Below are positions 30,978 to 42,676 of a DNA stretch of 64,000 nt, in pieces; position 1 is the first letter of the stretch, and each line of letters opens with the position of its first letter. Location of the stretch: contig NZ_CP031012.1 of NCBI RefSeq assembly GCF_009497775.1, positions 2,852,001-2,916,000 on the forward strand, in the 5' to 3' direction. This DNA comes from Alcaligenes faecalis. Lineage in GTDB: Bacteria > Pseudomonadota > Gammaproteobacteria > Burkholderiales > Burkholderiaceae_B. Position numbers and translations under genes: made by a program. The notes under the pieces were generated by a model, which was not told the DNA's origin, did not search any database, and saw nothing but the letters and a program-made list of their open reading frames with translations.

Positions 30978-32093
30978 ATGTACATCTGGCCCAACAATAC
31001 CTTGCTGGATCTGCTCCACATCGAACATCCCATTATCCAATCCCCTATGGCTGGCGCCCAAGACAGCGAGCTGGCCATTGCCGTTGCTCGCGCAGGCGGC
31101 CTGGGCTCGCTGGCCTGCGCCATGCTCAGCCTGGAACAAATTCGCGAGCAAGTCGGCTTGTTCAGACAAGCCGTATCGGCTCCTATCAACCTGAACTTCT
31201 TTTGTCATGAGGATCTGCGCCTGGAGCCAGAAGCCCTGCAAGAGTGGCGTCTACGTTTGATGCCCTACTACCAGGAATACGGCCTGGACCCGAATCAGGA
31301 ATTGCCCAAAGCGGCACGTGCGCCCTTCTCCAGCCAACATGCTGAACTGGTCGAGGAACTGAAACCTGAAGTGGTCAGCTTCCACTTTGGCCTGCCCTCC
31401 CCCGAACTGGTGCAGCGCGTGAAAAAAGCCGGTGCTCTGATCATGTCCAGCGCGACCACGACGGCAGAAGCGGTCTGGCTGCAAGAGCACGGTGCCGACA
31501 TCATCATCGCCCAGGGTCTGGAAGCTGGTGGTCACCGTGGCGTGTTCCTGGACAATAAAGTGCATACACAAGTAGGCACCATGTCCCTGGTTCCCCAGAT
31601 TGCCGATGCCGTCAGCATTCCCGTGATTGCGGCCGGTGGTATTGCCGATGGTCGCGGTATTGCCGCAGCCCTGGCCCTGGGTGCCAGCGCGGCGCAAATT
31701 GGCACTGCCTACCTGTTCTGTCCTGAATCCAAGATCACTCCGCTGCACCGCGAAGCCCTGTCCAATAGTCGCTCGGATGGTACAGCGCTGACCAATCTGT
31801 TCTCCGGTCGCCCTGCTCGCAGTATCCGCACTCGCCTGATGGATGAAATCGGTCCTTTAAGTACCAGTGCTCCAGTATTTCCCCATGCAGGTTCGGCACT
31901 CAGCCCGCTGCGTATCGAAGCCGAAAAACAAGGCCGTACCGAGTTCAGTTCCCTGTGGAGCGGACAAAGCGCTGCCTTGGGTCGCGCCCTGCCTGCCGAG
32001 CAACTGACACTGGTCCTCGCTCAAGAGGCTCAGGGCGTCTGCAAGCGCCTGGGCGTAGCTGGAGCCACCCACGCACCTCTGGACAAGCCTTGA
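30978..32093 (+). CDS. Nitronate monooxygenase (2-nitropropane dioxygenase family)
   Basis: A 371-residue FMN enzyme with a TIM-barrel fold that oxidises alkyl nitronates such as propionate-3-nitronate. Motifs are PIIQSPMAGA at the N-terminus, the catalytic-histidine segment QGLEAGGHRG (His186), IPVIAAGGIADGRGI and GASAAQIGTAYLFCPE. The start ATG 30978 has GAGGA 9 bases upstream. It is transcribed alone, away from serB. The physiological substrate is not evident from sequence. Confidence 0.93.
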   Translation: MYIWPNNTLLDLLHIEHPIIQSPMAGAQDSELAIAVARAGGLGSLACAMLSLEQIREQVGLFRQAVSAPINLNFFCHEDLRLEPEALQEWRLRLMPYYQEYGLDPNQELPKAARAPFSSQHAELVEELKPEVVSFHFGLPSPELVQRVKKAGALIMSSATTTAEAVWLQEHGADIIIAQGLEAGGHRGVFLDNKVHTQVGTMSLVPQIADAVSIPVIAAGGIADGRGIAAALALGASAAQIGTAYLFCPESKITPLHREALSNSRSDGTALTNLFSGRPARSIRTRLMDEIGPLSTSAPVFPHAGSALSPLRIEAEKQGRTEFSSLWSGQSAALGRALPAEQLTLVLAQEAQGVCKRLGVAGATHAPLDKP

Positions 32094-32180
32094 TCGATTC
32101 TGCGGGCTGCACACATGGTCTGCGGCCCTTCATCAGCATCAAGCCCCCCGCTGATGACTCAACACAGAAAATCAGGACAA

Positions 32181-32211
32181 AAAAAACCTCGCAAAATTGC
32201 GAGGTTTTTTT
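32181..32211. terminator. Bidirectional terminator between the monooxygenase gene and the nuo operon end
   Basis: A CCTCGC / GCGAGG stem flanked by A6 and T7 runs with a short AAAATT loop. It can stop both the plus-strand monooxygenase transcript and the minus-strand nuo operon transcript. Confidence 0.92.
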
Positions 32212-32224
32212 CATGCAGTCAGCA

Positions 32225-32758
32225 CTATTCAAACTTGCCCTTGGGGTGGCGCATCAAATAGCGATACACAAAGCCGGGATACGCCATCACCAAAAACAGA
32301 GCAAAGGTAATGGTGTAGAACACCCAGGTCTGCTTGAACGGGTTACCGATGCTGGCTTCAAAAGCAAAACCGAAGGCACCCACAATCCCGTAAAACGCAC
32401 AGACTTCCAGAAGGCGAGAGAAGAAGCCTTTGGAGACTTTCTGATTCCGAGAGCGCCAGGCCGGGAAGTAAAACATGGCTCCCACCAAAGCCAGACCCAG
32501 AAGCAGCTTGCCCAACATGACAGGCAAGGAGCTCAGGCCGGAGCTGGAGGCAATCACCGTGTAGATTCCCAGGCCCAGAGCAGCCAGCACGGCCAGGTAC
32601 ACCAGGCCGACAATCAGCTGCAGCCAGGGCGAGAGACCTGAGCGCTCGCCCGGCAAGGACCAAGGCAAAACCAGCAAGGGCTTTTCCACGAGAAACGGCA
32701 GGTTTGCCGTAATCACGGACAGAACAATCAAGACCCAGATGGAAAGGCTTTGGTCCAT
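32225..32758 (-). CDS. DUF2818 family membrane protein, elongated form
   Basis: A 177-residue membrane protein directly after nuoN. The N-terminus (VITANLPFLVEKPL) and the last 60 residues (LLEVCAFYGIVGAFGFAFE, YPGFVYRYLMR) match the small DUF2818 proteins that follow nuoN in betaproteobacteria. Those are usually about 100 residues; here an extra segment of about 70 residues with two hydrophobic helices sits between the conserved halves. The function of the family is unknown; its constant place suggests a role around complex I. It ends near the operon terminator and starts 12 bases after nuoN. Confidence 0.85.
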   Translation of the reverse strand: MDQSLSIWVLIVLSVITANLPFLVEKPLLVLPWSLPGERSGLSPWLQLIVGLVYLAVLAALGLGIYTVIASSSGLSSLPVMLGKLLLGLALVGAMFYFPAWRSRNQKVSKGFFSRLLEVCAFYGIVGAFGFAFEASIGNPFKQTWVFYTITFALFLVMAYPGFVYRYLMRHPKGKFE

Positions 32759-32770
32759 AGTGCTACCTAC

Positions 32771-34249
32771 TTAAAACTGCAAGGAAGACTGAATCACGCG
32801 GATGCAGGTATCCATCAAGCCACCAGGCAACAAGCCCAGGCCAATAATCAGAACACCGTTCACCAGCATGACCAGCTTGGTCAACAAGCCCGTTGCCACA
32901 GGATGCTCTTCACCTTCGGGTTCGTCGAAGTAAACAACCTTCACGACACGCAGGTAGTAGAAAGCACCGATCAAGGACATGATCACGGCAAACACGGCCA
33001 GCCAGACATAGCCCGCGCCCACCACAGCTTGCAGAACACTCAGCTTGGCGGCAAAGCCGGACAGCGGAGGAATACCAGCCAGGGAGAACATGGACAGCAG
33101 CCAGACCAGAGCCAGACCGGGATTACGACGGTTCAGACCTTTCAGGTCGCTGATGTTTTCACATTCAAAACCGCGACGGCTCAGGATCAGAATCAGACCG
33201 AAGGTGCTCAGTGTGGTCAGAACGTAGATCACCACGTAGAACAGCGAAGCACCGTAGGCTTGAGAGTGAGTCTCGCCATTGAACACGCCAGCCAGCAAGC
33301 CCAGGAAAATGAAACCCATGTGCGAGATGGTCGAATACGCAAGCATACGCTTGAGATTCTTTTGCATGATCGCAGTCAGGTTACCCAGAGCCAGCGACAG
33401 CACAGCCATGATCAGCAGCATGGGCTGCCAGTCCACGGCAATACCGTGCAGAGCTTCAACCAGGAAGCGCATGGTCACGGCAAAAGCAGCCAGTTTGGGC
33501 GCAGCACCGATGATCAGGGTGACGGTGGTTGGAGCGCCTTGGTAGACGTCCGGTGTCCACATGTGGAAAGGAGCAGCCGTCAACTTGAAAGCCAGACCAG
33601 CAACCACAAACACCACACCGAAGACCAGAGCCAGACGCTCGGCTTGGCCGTTGGAGATGACTTCGGCGATGCGCGGGAATTCCAGATGGCCAGTAGCGCC
33701 AAAAATCATGGACATACCGTACAGCAAGATACCCGATGCCAAAGCACCCAGTACGAAGTACTTCAAAGCCGCTTCAATGGACTGACGATGTTCACGACGC
33801 AGCGCAACCAGTGCGTACAGCGCAAAGGACATCAGCTCCACACCCAGATAAGCGGTCAACATGCTGTTGGCCGAAATCATGATCATCTGGCCCAGCAGAG
33901 CCATCAGAGTCAGGGTGTACAGCTCGCCACCACGTTCCATCATGTCACGCTGTTCCGCGTATTCACGACCGTAGATCAGGGTGGCAGCCACAGCCGCGCA
34001 CGAGAGCAGCTTCAGGAAGTGAGCCATTTCGTCCACGACGAACAGACCACCAAACGAAACACCGCTAACGCCCTTGGACCACTGCCAGGCCACGCTGGCC
34101 GCAACCACGGCAAGCGTCAGCAGGCTGAAAACAAACGTCGAGTGGCGCTGTTTGTGTTTGCTGAAAGCATCAAAAATCAGCACACACGAAGCCAGAACCA
34201 GGAGCAGGATCTCGGGCAGAGCCAGAGAAAAGTTAAAGTTAGTATCCAT
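32771..34249 (-). CDS. nuoN: NADH-quinone oxidoreductase subunit N
   Basis: A 492-residue antiporter-like membrane subunit of complex I with about 14 helices, one of three proton-pumping modules (N, M, L). Conserved features are the glutamate in [16 protein letters not shown], the lysine-containing helix [16 protein letters not shown] and the [11 protein letters not shown] segment. It is the last nuo gene, 11 bases after nuoM. Confidence 0.97.
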   Translation of the reverse strand: MDTNFNFSLALPEILLLVLASCVLIFDAFSKHKQRHSTFVFSLLTLAVVAASVAWQWSKGVSGVSFGGLFVVDEMAHFLKLLSCAAVAATLIYGREYAEQRDMMERGGELYTLTLMALLGQMIMISANSMLTAYLGVELMSFALYALVALRREHRQSIEAALKYFVLGALASGILLYGMSMIFGATGHLEFPRIAEVISNGQAERLALVFGVVFVVAGLAFKLTAAPFHMWTPDVYQGAPTTVTLIIGAAPKLAAFAVTMRFLVEALHGIAVDWQPMLLIMAVLSLALGNLTAIMQKNLKRMLAYSTISHMGFIFLGLLAGVFNGETHSQAYGASLFYVVIYVLTTLSTFGLILILSRRGFECENISDLKGLNRRNPGLALVWLLSMFSLAGIPPLSGFAAKLSVLQAVVGAGYVWLAVFAVIMSLIGAFYYLRVVKVVYFDEPEGEEHPVATGLLTKLVMLVNGVLIIGLGLLPGGLMDTCIRVIQSSLQF

Positions 34250-34260
34250 AGTGATTCGGC

Positions 34261-35760
34261 CTACAGTTTCGAGATGGAGACGTGTTGCAGCAACGCTTCA
34301 ACCGAAACGTGCATGACCTCGGTGAATGGCTTGGGATACACACCCATGCCCAGCACCGCAATCGCCATTACGCCAAGAACGAAGAACTCACGGCCACTCA
34401 GGTCGCTCATGCCAGCAACATTGTCGTTACCCACGGGGCCAAAGGCCACGCGCTTGAGCATCCACAGCGAGTAAGACGCACCTGTAATCAGCGCTGTTGC
34501 TGTCAACAGACCAATCCAGAAGTTGTACTCAACCGCGCCCATGATGACGGTGAACTCACCGATAAAGCCACTGGTGCCTGGCAAACCACTGTTGGCCATC
34601 GAGAACAGCACAAAGAAGGTGACGAAACGAGGCATGACCTTGACCACACCACCGTAATCAGCGATCTGGCGGCTGTGCAGACGGTCGTACAGAACACCGA
34701 TACACAGGAACATGGCGCCGGACACGAAACCGTGCGAGATCATTTGCATGATCGCGCCTTCCATACCCGTGGTGTTGAACACGAAAAAGCCCAGTGTGAC
34801 AAAACCCATGTGAGCCACAGAGGAGTAAGCCACCAGCTTTTTCATATCGTCCTGAACGATGGCGACCAGACCAATGTAGATCACCGCGACCAGGGACAGG
34901 GCAATGATGATTCCAGCCAGACCTTGCGAGGCATCAGGAGCGATGGGCAGGGAAAAGCGCAGGAAACCGTAAGCACCCAGTTTCAACATGATGGCAGCCA
35001 GAACCACGGAACCACCGGTAGGTGCTTCCACGTGGGCATCAGGCAACCAGGTGTGGACAGGCCACATAGGCACTTTCACTGCAAACGCCATGAACAGCGC
35101 CACAAAGATCAGCACCTGCGTGGTGTAGTCCAGAGGGACTTTGTGCCAGGTCAGGATATCGAAGGTACCGCCGGACACGTTCCACAGGTAGATGAAAGCA
35201 ACCAGCGTCAGCAGGGAGCCCATCAGGGTGTAGAGGAAGAACTTGACCGATGCATACACGCGGTTTGGACCACCCCAGATACCGATGATCAGATACATCG
35301 GGATCAGCGTGGCTTCAAAGAACACGTAGAACAGCAAGCCATCCAGTGCGGCAAACACGCCAACCATCAGACCCGACAGGATCAGGAAGGCACCCATGTA
35401 TTGAGCCACGCGGTTCTTGATAACCTGCCAGCCCGCCAGCACCACGATCACCGTGATGAACGCGGTCAGCAGAACAAACCACATGGAAATACCGTCCACG
35501 CCAAGGTGGTAATTCACCTTGAAGGCATCAATCCAGGGGGCCAGCTCGACAAACTGCATGTCGGCTGTACCGGGATTGAAGCCCGTGTACAGAGGAATAG
35601 TGACAACAAGACCGGCAATCGAACCCAGCAAAGCCAGCCAGCGGGTGAAGGTGGGACGATCATCACGTCCCAGAGCCAGCACCAACAGGCCAGCGACGAT
35701 AGGTACGAAAATCGCCAGCGTTAACCAAGGAAGAGTAGAAGACGCCATATCGCTAGCCAT
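34261..35760 (-). CDS. nuoM: NADH-quinone oxidoreductase subunit M
   Basis: A 499-residue antiporter-like membrane subunit of complex I with about 14 helices. The pumping-channel residues lie in [14 protein letters not shown] (Glu), [12 protein letters not shown] (Lys) and [12 protein letters not shown]. It starts immediately after the nuoL stop. A second in-frame ATG at 35748 would shorten it by four residues. Confidence 0.97.
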   Translation of the reverse strand: MASDMASSTLPWLTLAIFVPIVAGLLVLALGRDDRPTFTRWLALLGSIAGLVVTIPLYTGFNPGTADMQFVELAPWIDAFKVNYHLGVDGISMWFVLLTAFITVIVVLAGWQVIKNRVAQYMGAFLILSGLMVGVFAALDGLLFYVFFEATLIPMYLIIGIWGGPNRVYASVKFFLYTLMGSLLTLVAFIYLWNVSGGTFDILTWHKVPLDYTTQVLIFVALFMAFAVKVPMWPVHTWLPDAHVEAPTGGSVVLAAIMLKLGAYGFLRFSLPIAPDASQGLAGIIIALSLVAVIYIGLVAIVQDDMKKLVAYSSVAHMGFVTLGFFVFNTTGMEGAIMQMISHGFVSGAMFLCIGVLYDRLHSRQIADYGGVVKVMPRFVTFFVLFSMANSGLPGTSGFIGEFTVIMGAVEYNFWIGLLTATALITGASYSLWMLKRVAFGPVGNDNVAGMSDLSGREFFVLGVMAIAVLGMGVYPKPFTEVMHVSVEALLQHVSISKL

Positions 35761-37764
35761 TTACCGAACCGTCAGTACAAAAAAGGATAAGAGCGCCAGG
35801 ATCCCGAGGATCATGGCAAAGGCGTAGTGATAGACATAGCCGGACTGGATATGACGGCTGATTGCAGCCACCCAGCCCACTACGCGCGCACTACCGTTGA
35901 CCACCAGGCCGTCAATCAGACCGCGGTCAGCACCTTTCCAGAGGCCCGTACCCAGGCAGCGAACGCCACGAGACAGTACTTGCTCGTTGAACCAGTCAAC
36001 GTAGTACTTGTTCTCCAGGATACGGTAGATAAAAGAGCAGTTCTTTTTGATAGCGGCAGGCAAGGCGGGATTAACCAGGTACATGTACCAGGCCACCACA
36101 GCACCAGCCACAACCAGCCAGAATGGCAGCGTGCCAAAGCCGTGTACGGCGTAAGCCATCCAGTCAGTCCAGTGTTTGGCCAGAGTTGCCATTGCTGGAT
36201 GTTCAGGCAGAACCGTCACAATGCCTTCAAAGTAGCCACCGAACAGCAGCGGATCAACAAACCAGATACCGGCGAAGATCGACGGAATGGCCAGCAGAAC
36301 CAGCGGCAGCGTAACCACCCAGGGCGACTCGTGAGGATCACCACCATGAGCGTGATGGTCGTCGTGACCATGCGACTCGTCGTGCTTGACGTCACGGAAG
36401 CGCTCTTTGCCGTGGAATACCAGGAAGTACAGACGGAAGGAGTACAGCGAGGTGACGAACACACCGATCAGTGTGGCGTAGTAAGCGTAGGTCGAACCCC
36501 AGATACCGGCTTCGCCTGCGGCTTCGATGATGTGCTCTTTCGAGTAGAAACCCGAGAAGAACGGCGTACCCACCAGAGCCAGCGTACCGATCAGGAAAGT
36601 CAGCCAGGTAATTGGCATGTACTTGCGCAGACCACCCATATTGCGGATGTCCTGATCGTGGTGCATACCGATAATCACCGAACCGGCGCCCAGGAACAGC
36701 AAGGCCTTGAAGAAAGCGTGTGTCATCAGGTGGAACACAGCGGCCGAGTAAGCCGAAGCACCCAGAGCTACCGTCATGTAACCCAGCTGGGACAAGGTGG
36801 AGTAAGCCACAACGCGTTTGACGTCGTTCTGGATAATCCCCAGCAAGCCCAGGAACAAGGCACCAGTTGCACCGATCACGATGATGAAGGACAGCGCCGT
36901 TGTCGACTGTTCAAACACAGGCGAGAAACGAGCCACCATGAAGATACCGGCCGTCACCATGGTCGCGGCGTGAATCAGTGCCGAGATAGGGGTAGGACCT
37001 TCCATGGAGTCAGGCAGCCAGCTGTGCAACGGCACCTGAGCCGATTTACCCATGGCACCCACGAACAGGGCCAGAGCAGCAACGGTCAGCAATTGCCAGT
37101 CGGTACCGGGGAATGTCATGGTGCTCAGTTCCTGAACCTTGGCGAACACGTCGCTGTAGTTCATGGAGCCGGTGTAGGCGTAGAGCAAGCCAATACCCAG
37201 AGCAAAACCGAAGTCACCCACACGGTTGACCAGGAAGGCCTTCATGTTGGCGAAAATCGCGGTCTTGCGCTCGTACCAGAAACCGATCAGCAGGTAAGAC
37301 ACCAGACCCACTGCTTCCCAACCGAAGAACAGCTGCAGCATGTTGTTGGACATGACCAGCATCAGCATCGAGAAGGTAAACAGCGAAATGTAGGAGAAAA
37401 AGCGCTGATAACCGGGGTCATCTTTCATGTAGCCAATGGTGTAGATGTGCACCATCAGCGACACGGAAGTCACCACCACCATCATCAGGGCAGTCAGCTT
37501 GTCGATCAGGAAACCGATGTCCCACTGAATGCTGCCAATGGTGATCCAGGTGTAGACCGGACCGTTGAAGGTCTGGCCTTCCAGAACCTGCAACATGACC
37601 ATGACCGAGCCGACAAAAGACAGCAGCACGCCCGCGATCGTGATCAGGTGAGCGCCTGTCTTGCCGATAAATCGACCCAGGAAGCCGGTACCAAACAAAC
37701 CGGCTAGCGCCGAACCCACCAGGGGAGCAAGCGCAATCGTTAAGTAAAGATTTATGGAGTTCAT
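35761..37764 (-). CDS. nuoL: NADH-quinone oxidoreductase subunit L
   Basis: The 667-residue distal antiporter-like subunit of complex I. It has the conserved FFGWEAVGLVSYLLIGFWY helix, the LHSWLPDSMEGPTPISALIH segment and the long C-terminal lateral helix that runs along the membrane arm. A histidine-rich loop of roughly residues 458-480 (HDESHGHDDHHAHGGDPH) is not part of the core fold and may bind metal ions. It lies 15 bases after nuoK. Confidence 0.97.
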   Translation of the reverse strand: MNSINLYLTIALAPLVGSALAGLFGTGFLGRFIGKTGAHLITIAGVLLSFVGSVMVMLQVLEGQTFNGPVYTWITIGSIQWDIGFLIDKLTALMMVVVTSVSLMVHIYTIGYMKDDPGYQRFFSYISLFTFSMLMLVMSNNMLQLFFGWEAVGLVSYLLIGFWYERKTAIFANMKAFLVNRVGDFGFALGIGLLYAYTGSMNYSDVFAKVQELSTMTFPGTDWQLLTVAALALFVGAMGKSAQVPLHSWLPDSMEGPTPISALIHAATMVTAGIFMVARFSPVFEQSTTALSFIIVIGATGALFLGLLGIIQNDVKRVVAYSTLSQLGYMTVALGASAYSAAVFHLMTHAFFKALLFLGAGSVIIGMHHDQDIRNMGGLRKYMPITWLTFLIGTLALVGTPFFSGFYSKEHIIEAAGEAGIWGSTYAYYATLIGVFVTSLYSFRLYFLVFHGKERFRDVKHDESHGHDDHHAHGGDPHESPWVVTLPLVLLAIPSIFAGIWFVDPLLFGGYFEGIVTVLPEHPAMATLAKHWTDWMAYAVHGFGTLPFWLVVAGAVVAWYMYLVNPALPAAIKKNCSFIYRILENKYYVDWFNEQVLSRGVRCLGTGLWKGADRGLIDGLVVNGSARVVGWVAAISRHIQSGYVYHYAFAMILGILALLSFFVLTVR

Positions 37765-37779
37765 TAGTGTGCTATCCCA

Positions 37780-38094
37780 TCAACCCTTGAGCTGGTCGAG
37801 ATCCTGGACATTGATCGAATTAAGGTTACGGAACAACAGAACCAGAATTGCAAGACCAATGGCCGCCTCGGCCGCAGCGACCGTCAGGACGAAAAAGACA
37901 AACACCTGACCTGCCTCGTTGCCCATCCAGGTGGAGAAGGCCACAAAGTTCATGTTGGCCGACAAAAGAATCAGCTCAACAGACATGAGCAAAATAATCA
38001 GGTTGCGACGGTTCAGGAAAAAGCCGAACAGGCCGATCGTGAACAGCACAGCGCCCAGGACCAAATAGTGCGCAAGCGTCAGCGTCATCATCAT
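37780..38094 (-). CDS. nuoK: NADH-quinone oxidoreductase subunit K
   Basis: A small three-helix membrane subunit of complex I (up to 104 residues) with the conserved glutamates in [19 protein letters not shown] and the [11 protein letters not shown] helix. Three ATG codons in a row (38094, 38091, 38088) could start it; the first overlaps the nuoJ stop (ATGA), while the third best fits the family's usual [12 protein letters not shown] beginning. Confidence 0.96.
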   Translation of the reverse strand: MMMTLTLAHYLVLGAVLFTIGLFGFFLNRRNLIILLMSVELILLSANMNFVAFSTWMGNEAGQVFVFFVLTVAAAEAAIGLAILVLLFRNLNSINVQDLDQLKG

Positions 38095-38732
38095 TTGTCT
38101 CCTGGCACGACAGCGTCAGCCGAACTGGACACCGACGGCTTTTCGGTTTGAGAAGGAATGGAAACCATGCGCAGACGGTCTTTGGCGCGAACCTTGACCT
38201 GTTCGCTGGAGACGGTGCGTTTGACACCTTCACGTTTACGCAAAGTCAGTGCAATGGCCGAGATCATGCCAACCAGCAGCACAATGCCACCGAGCAACAC
38301 AGCCAACACGTACTGGGAGTACATCAACTCGCCAATGACGCGGGTGTTGTTGTAGTCCGCAGCCACTGCGGCAGCAGGTGCCGTTGTGAACCACAGCTTG
38401 GTCAGCACAAAGCCCATTTCCAGAACCATGATGGCGCCGATCAACAGCCCCATCGGCACATGGGCCTGGAATTTCTTGGCAGCGGATTCCTGACGTACGT
38501 CCAGCATCATGATGACGAACAGGAACATCACCATCACGGCGCCCACATAGACCACCACCAGCAAGAGGCCCAGGAACTCGGCGCCCATCGTGATCCACAT
38601 CATGGCGGCCGTGAAGAACACCAGAATCAAATGCAATACGGCCGTAACCGGGTTTTTGGCAGCGATCACGCGATACGCGGCCACCACCATCACCAGCGCC
38701 AGCACATAAAACAGAACAGTAGTAAATAACAT
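38091..38732 (-). CDS. nuoJ: NADH-quinone oxidoreductase subunit J
   Basis: A 213-residue membrane subunit of complex I with five helices, including the pi-bulge helix region [20 protein letters not shown]. The C-terminal 45 residues after the last helix are hydrophilic and poorly conserved. It overlaps nuoK by four bases and lies 18 bases after nuoI. Confidence 0.96.
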   Translation of the reverse strand: MLFTTVLFYVLALVMVVAAYRVIAAKNPVTAVLHLILVFFTAAMMWITMGAEFLGLLLVVVYVGAVMVMFLFVIMMLDVRQESAAKKFQAHVPMGLLIGAIMVLEMGFVLTKLWFTTAPAAAVAADYNNTRVIGELMYSQYVLAVLLGGIVLLVGMISAIALTLRKREGVKRTVSSEQVKVRAKDRLRMVSIPSQTEKPSVSSSADAVVPGDK

Positions 38733-38750
38733 GAGTGTAGAGCTCCGGCC

Positions 38751-39239
38751 TTAGCGATAAGGTGCATCTGCGGCACGACGACGAGCGATCTCGTCTTCGT
38801 AGCGGTCACCGATAGCCAGCAGCATGTCCTTGGTGTAGTACAAATCGCCGCGTTTTTCACCATGGTATTCGTGAATGTGCGTTTCCACGATCGAATCGAC
38901 CGGGCAGCTTTCTTCACAGAAACCACAGAAAATACACTTGGCCAGATCGATGTCATAACGCGTGGTGCGGCGTGTGCCGTCCTCGCGCTCTGCCGATTCG
39001 ATCGAGATAGCCATGGCGGGACATACGGCCTCGCACAGTTTGCACGCGATGCAACGCTCTTCGCCGTTTTCGTAGCGACGCAAAGCGTGCAGACCGCGAA
39101 AACGTGGCGAAGCGGGCGTGGTTTCAACGGGATAACGCAGGGTTACCTTGCGCTTGAAGAAATACTTCCCCGTCAGGCGCATGCCTTTGAGCATCTCGGA
39201 CAGCATCAGGCTGCCAAAGAAATCTTTGATTGCTTCCAT
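38751..39239 (-). CDS. nuoI: NADH-quinone oxidoreductase subunit I
   Basis: The 162-residue ferredoxin-like subunit of complex I carrying two 4Fe-4S clusters (N6a, N6b) through [12 protein letters not shown] and [15 protein letters not shown] 39239 ([13 protein letters not shown]) is chosen; an open extension to 39311 lacks family similarity. It lies 17 bases after nuoH. Confidence 0.97.
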   Translation of the reverse strand: MEAIKDFFGSLMLSEMLKGMRLTGKYFFKRKVTLRYPVETTPASPRFRGLHALRRYENGEERCIACKLCEAVCPAMAISIESAEREDGTRRTTRYDIDLAKCIFCGFCEESCPVDSIVETHIHEYHGEKRGDLYYTKDMLLAIGDRYEDEIARRRAADAPYR

Positions 39240-39256
39240 AATCTTGCCCCTTAGCC

Positions 39257-40330
39257 TTAATGCCAGATGTTCCAGGGCGTCTGCATCCAGATCGCCACAA
39301 TAACCAGCCAAACACCGGTCAGCGGGATAAATACTTTCCAGCCCAAACGCATGATCTGGTCATAGCGGTAACGTGGGAACGTTGCACGGAACCAGATGAA
39401 CATGGAGACCACGACAAAGGTCTTCAGACCCAGCCACAGCCACCCCGGAATCCAGGTAAATGGAGCGAACTCGACAATAGGAGTCCAGCCACCCAAGAAC
39501 ATGATGGACGCCAGAGCCGACAGGAAAATCATGTTGGCGTATTCGCCCAAGAAGAACAGAGCGAAACCGGTACCGGAGTACTCCACCATGGGACCGGCCA
39601 CAATTTCCGATTCGCCTTCCACCACGTCAAACGGGTGACGGTTGGTTTCAGCAACGGCGGAAATCACGTAGATCACAAACAGTGGCAGCAGCGGCAGCCA
39701 GTTCCAGGACAGGAAGTTCAAGCCCTTGTCCGCAAAGTACCCCTGAGTCTGACCGACCACGATGCCCGACAGATTCAGCGTGCCGGAAACCAGCAACACG
39801 GTAATCAGGACAAAGCCGATAGCCAGTTCGTAGGACAACACCTGAGCGGCTGCACGCAGACCACCCAGCAAGGCGTACTTGGAGTTGGACGCCCAACCGG
39901 CCACGATCACACCGTACACACCCAGCGAGGTAATCGCCAGAATGTACAGCAGACCGGCGTTAACGTCGGACAGAACCACATCGGGGCTGAAAGGAATCAC
40001 CGCCCAGGCGGCCAAAGCAGGCATCAGCGTCACAACCGGAGCCAACAGGTACAGGACCTTGTTGGACTTCGCAGGAACGATCAGCTCTTTGGTCAGCAAT
40101 TTGAAAACGTCAGCGAAAGGCTGCAGCAGGCCGCGGTAACCAACACGGGTTGGTCCCAAACGAACGTGCATGAAGCCGATCATCTTGCGTTCCCAGTAGG
40201 TCAGGTACGCAACACACAGAATGACGGGCACCGCGATAGCGACAATCTTCAGCAGCGTCCACACCACATACCATGCGCTCGGACCCAGCAGGTCCGAACC
40301 GTAGTTATTGATGGCAGAGAGAAATTCCAT
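39257..40330 (-). CDS. nuoH: NADH-quinone oxidoreductase subunit H
   Basis: The 357-residue membrane subunit of complex I that forms the quinone entry channel. Motifs are [40 protein letters not shown] and the EYANM helix. ATG 40330 lies one base after the nuoG stop; a GTG at 40339 inside nuoG would add three residues. Confidence 0.97.
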   Translation of the reverse strand: MEFLSAINNYGSDLLGPSAWYVVWTLLKIVAIAVPVILCVAYLTYWERKMIGFMHVRLGPTRVGYRGLLQPFADVFKLLTKELIVPAKSNKVLYLLAPVVTLMPALAAWAVIPFSPDVVLSDVNAGLLYILAITSLGVYGVIVAGWASNSKYALLGGLRAAAQVLSYELAIGFVLITVLLVSGTLNLSGIVVGQTQGYFADKGLNFLSWNWLPLLPLFVIYVISAVAETNRHPFDVVEGESEIVAGPMVEYSGTGFALFFLGEYANMIFLSALASIMFLGGWTPIVEFAPFTWIPGWLWLGLKTFVVVSMFIWFRATFPRYRYDQIMRLGWKVFIPLTGVWLVIVAIWMQTPWNIWH

Positions 40331-40331
40331 G

Positions 40332-42662
40332 TTATGCACGCTCCACTGTCAATTGACCGAATGCGCTACCCAAAGCGGCAGTTTCAGAAAAAGCGGTGGC
40401 AACACGCACCGAGTTCAATGCCACGGTGTCATCCAGCTGAGCTGGCAAGCTGACTTCGCCTTGCGAAGAACGAACCTTCACCAGATCGCCGTCGGCCAGA
40501 CCCAGTTGGGTCAGCGTGGCGGCGGCCATGCGAGCCGTAGGGGCTGCCGAAGCAGGTGTTTCCTGCAAAGGAGCCGAACGACGCACCAGCGCATCGCTGC
40601 GGTAGATAGGTACATCAGCCACACGCTCCAGACCGCTAGCAGCAGGCAGAACGCTGGCAGCCAGATTGATCTGGTTGGACAGACGCGATTCCACACCGGC
40701 AGCCATGACCGAGTCACGAACCGATTCGGAGGTTTCGTCGTCGAAACCATCCAGCTGGAACAGATTGCCCAGTACGCGCAGAACCTTCCAGGCCGGACGT
40801 GTATCGCCCACGGGAGCAGCTGCGCCCTTGAAGCTTTGTACACGGCCTTCGGCGTTCACAAAGGTGCCGGAGGTTTCAGTGAAAGGAGACACAGGCAGCA
40901 TCACATCGGCCCACTGCTCGGCAGCGGAACGATAGGAAGTCAGCGCGACCGAGAAGGTGGCGGACTTCAGTGTTTCTACAGCACGTTCGCCCAGATCGCT
41001 GTCCAGTGCAGGCTCCACATTCAGAACCAGGTAAGCACGCAGGGTTTGAGCCAGCATTTGCTCGGCAGTCAAACCGCCCTTGCCCGGTACGGCGTTGGCC
41101 AGGTAACCACCCACGGTGTTACCACCGGCAGTCAGGAAGCCCAGCTTGGCACCGCTAGCCTGTGCAATTGCATTGGCGTTGGCAGCAATCACGCTGGCCT
41201 GATCCGAGTTGACAGCCATATTTCCCAGCAAGATGGCCACGCGTTCACCGGAGGCCAGGCTGTCAGCAATCTGCTGAGCTTCAGCAGAAACCTGTACGCC
41301 TTCCAGACCAGCAGGAACGGCGCTGTCCTTGGCTTTGGCAACCGCAACCAGCACTTGAGCCAGGGAATTGGCCAACTGGCTGGGAGCGACCGTCATGCGG
41401 CCGGCAATCGCATTGAACAATGGATTATCGGCAGCCGAATCAATAAAGGAAACTTGAGCACCGCGTTTGACAGCCTGACGCAGACGCTGAGCCATCAAGG
41501 GGTGATCTTTACGCAGGAAGGAGCCCACGACCAGAACGCGATCCAGTTCGTTCAAGGCGGTCAGAGGCATACCCAACCAAGGCACACCGGCCAGGGCGCC
41601 GTCCAGGCGGGCATCGGTCTGGCGCAGACGGAAGTCCACGTTTTCGGTACCCAGAGCACGACCCAGACGAGCCAGCAAAGCCAGTTCTTCGGTTGTGGAG
41701 GTAGCCGAACCAATACAGCCCAGTTGATCTGCACCAAACTTCTCGCGCACGGCGTTCATGCCGGCAACGATGGTTTGCATGGCGTCGTTCCAGGAAGCTT
41801 CACGCCACTGGCCGTCATCACCACGCACCATGGGGCGAGTCAGACGATCTTCGGTGTACAGGCCTTCGTAGGAGAAACGGTCACGGTCGCTGATCCAGCA
41901 CTCGTTGACTTCGTCGTTCTCGAAGGGAACAACACGCAACACCTTGTCCATCTTGGCTTGCAGCACCAGGTTGGCACCCACGCTGTCGTGCGGGCTAACG
42001 CTGCGACGACGGGCCAATTCCCAGGTACGGGCATTGAAGCGGAAAGGTTTGGAGAGCAAGGCACCCACGGGGCAAACGTCAATCATGTTGCCCGACAATT
42101 CGGACTCGACTGCGCGACCCACAAAGGTGGTGATTTCGGCGTGTTCGCCGCGGTTGAGCATACCAACCTCTTGGACACCGGCGATTTCTTCGCCAGTACG
42201 CACACAGCGGGTGCAGTGAATGCAACGCTGCATGGCTTCGGTCGAGATCAGGGGGCCCATGGATTTGGCGGCCACAACGCGCTTTTCTTCCTTGTAGCGC
42301 GACTCGGAGCCACCGTAACCCACGGCCAGATCTTGCAGCTGACATTCACCGCCCTGGTCACACACGGGGCAATCCAGAGGGTGGTTGATCAGCAGGAATT
42401 CCATGACGCTCTTTTGAGCGGCCACGGCTTTTTCCGAACGAGTACGCACAACCATGCCGTTGGTGACGGGAGTGGCGCAAGCAGGCAAAGGCTTGGGCGC
42501 TTTTTCCACGTCCACCAAACACATGCGGCAGTTGGCGGCAATACTCAGTTTTTTGTGATAACAGAAGTGCGGCACGTAGACCCCGGCGTCATGGGCAGCC
42601 TGAATGACCATGCTGCCTTCCGGGGCGTCAACTTTAATGCCATCGATGGTGAGTTCTACCAT
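40332..42662 (-). CDS. nuoG: NADH-quinone oxidoreductase subunit G
   Basis: The 776-residue iron-sulfur subunit of the complex I peripheral arm. The N-terminus holds a 2Fe-2S cluster ([15 protein letters not shown] and a later Cys), the His/Cys ligated N5 cluster ([14 protein letters not shown]) and a further 4Fe-4S cluster (CIHCTRC with CPVGALL). The rest is a molybdopterin-oxidoreductase-like domain that no longer binds the cofactor. It lies 14 bases after nuoF. Confidence 0.97.
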   Translation of the reverse strand: MVELTIDGIKVDAPEGSMVIQAAHDAGVYVPHFCYHKKLSIAANCRMCLVDVEKAPKPLPACATPVTNGMVVRTRSEKAVAAQKSVMEFLLINHPLDCPVCDQGGECQLQDLAVGYGGSESRYKEEKRVVAAKSMGPLISTEAMQRCIHCTRCVRTGEEIAGVQEVGMLNRGEHAEITTFVGRAVESELSGNMIDVCPVGALLSKPFRFNARTWELARRRSVSPHDSVGANLVLQAKMDKVLRVVPFENDEVNECWISDRDRFSYEGLYTEDRLTRPMVRGDDGQWREASWNDAMQTIVAGMNAVREKFGADQLGCIGSATSTTEELALLARLGRALGTENVDFRLRQTDARLDGALAGVPWLGMPLTALNELDRVLVVGSFLRKDHPLMAQRLRQAVKRGAQVSFIDSAADNPLFNAIAGRMTVAPSQLANSLAQVLVAVAKAKDSAVPAGLEGVQVSAEAQQIADSLASGERVAILLGNMAVNSDQASVIAANANAIAQASGAKLGFLTAGGNTVGGYLANAVPGKGGLTAEQMLAQTLRAYLVLNVEPALDSDLGERAVETLKSATFSVALTSYRSAAEQWADVMLPVSPFTETSGTFVNAEGRVQSFKGAAAPVGDTRPAWKVLRVLGNLFQLDGFDDETSESVRDSVMAAGVESRLSNQINLAASVLPAASGLERVADVPIYRSDALVRRSAPLQETPASAAPTARMAAATLTQLGLADGDLVKVRSSQGEVSLPAQLDDTVALNSVRVATAFSETAALGSAFGQLTVERA

Positions 42663-42676
42663 TACGTTGTCCTGGC

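Noticed and set aside
35827..37707. Very long antisense open frames opposite nuoL, nuoG (40308-42689), pnp (54785-56812), nuoM (34282-35724) and the livM-livG fusion (5167-6579)
   Set aside because: They mirror strongly recognisable genes on the other strand, have His/Gln/Thr-rich translations typical of reverse-complement codon bias, and show no domain or start signal.
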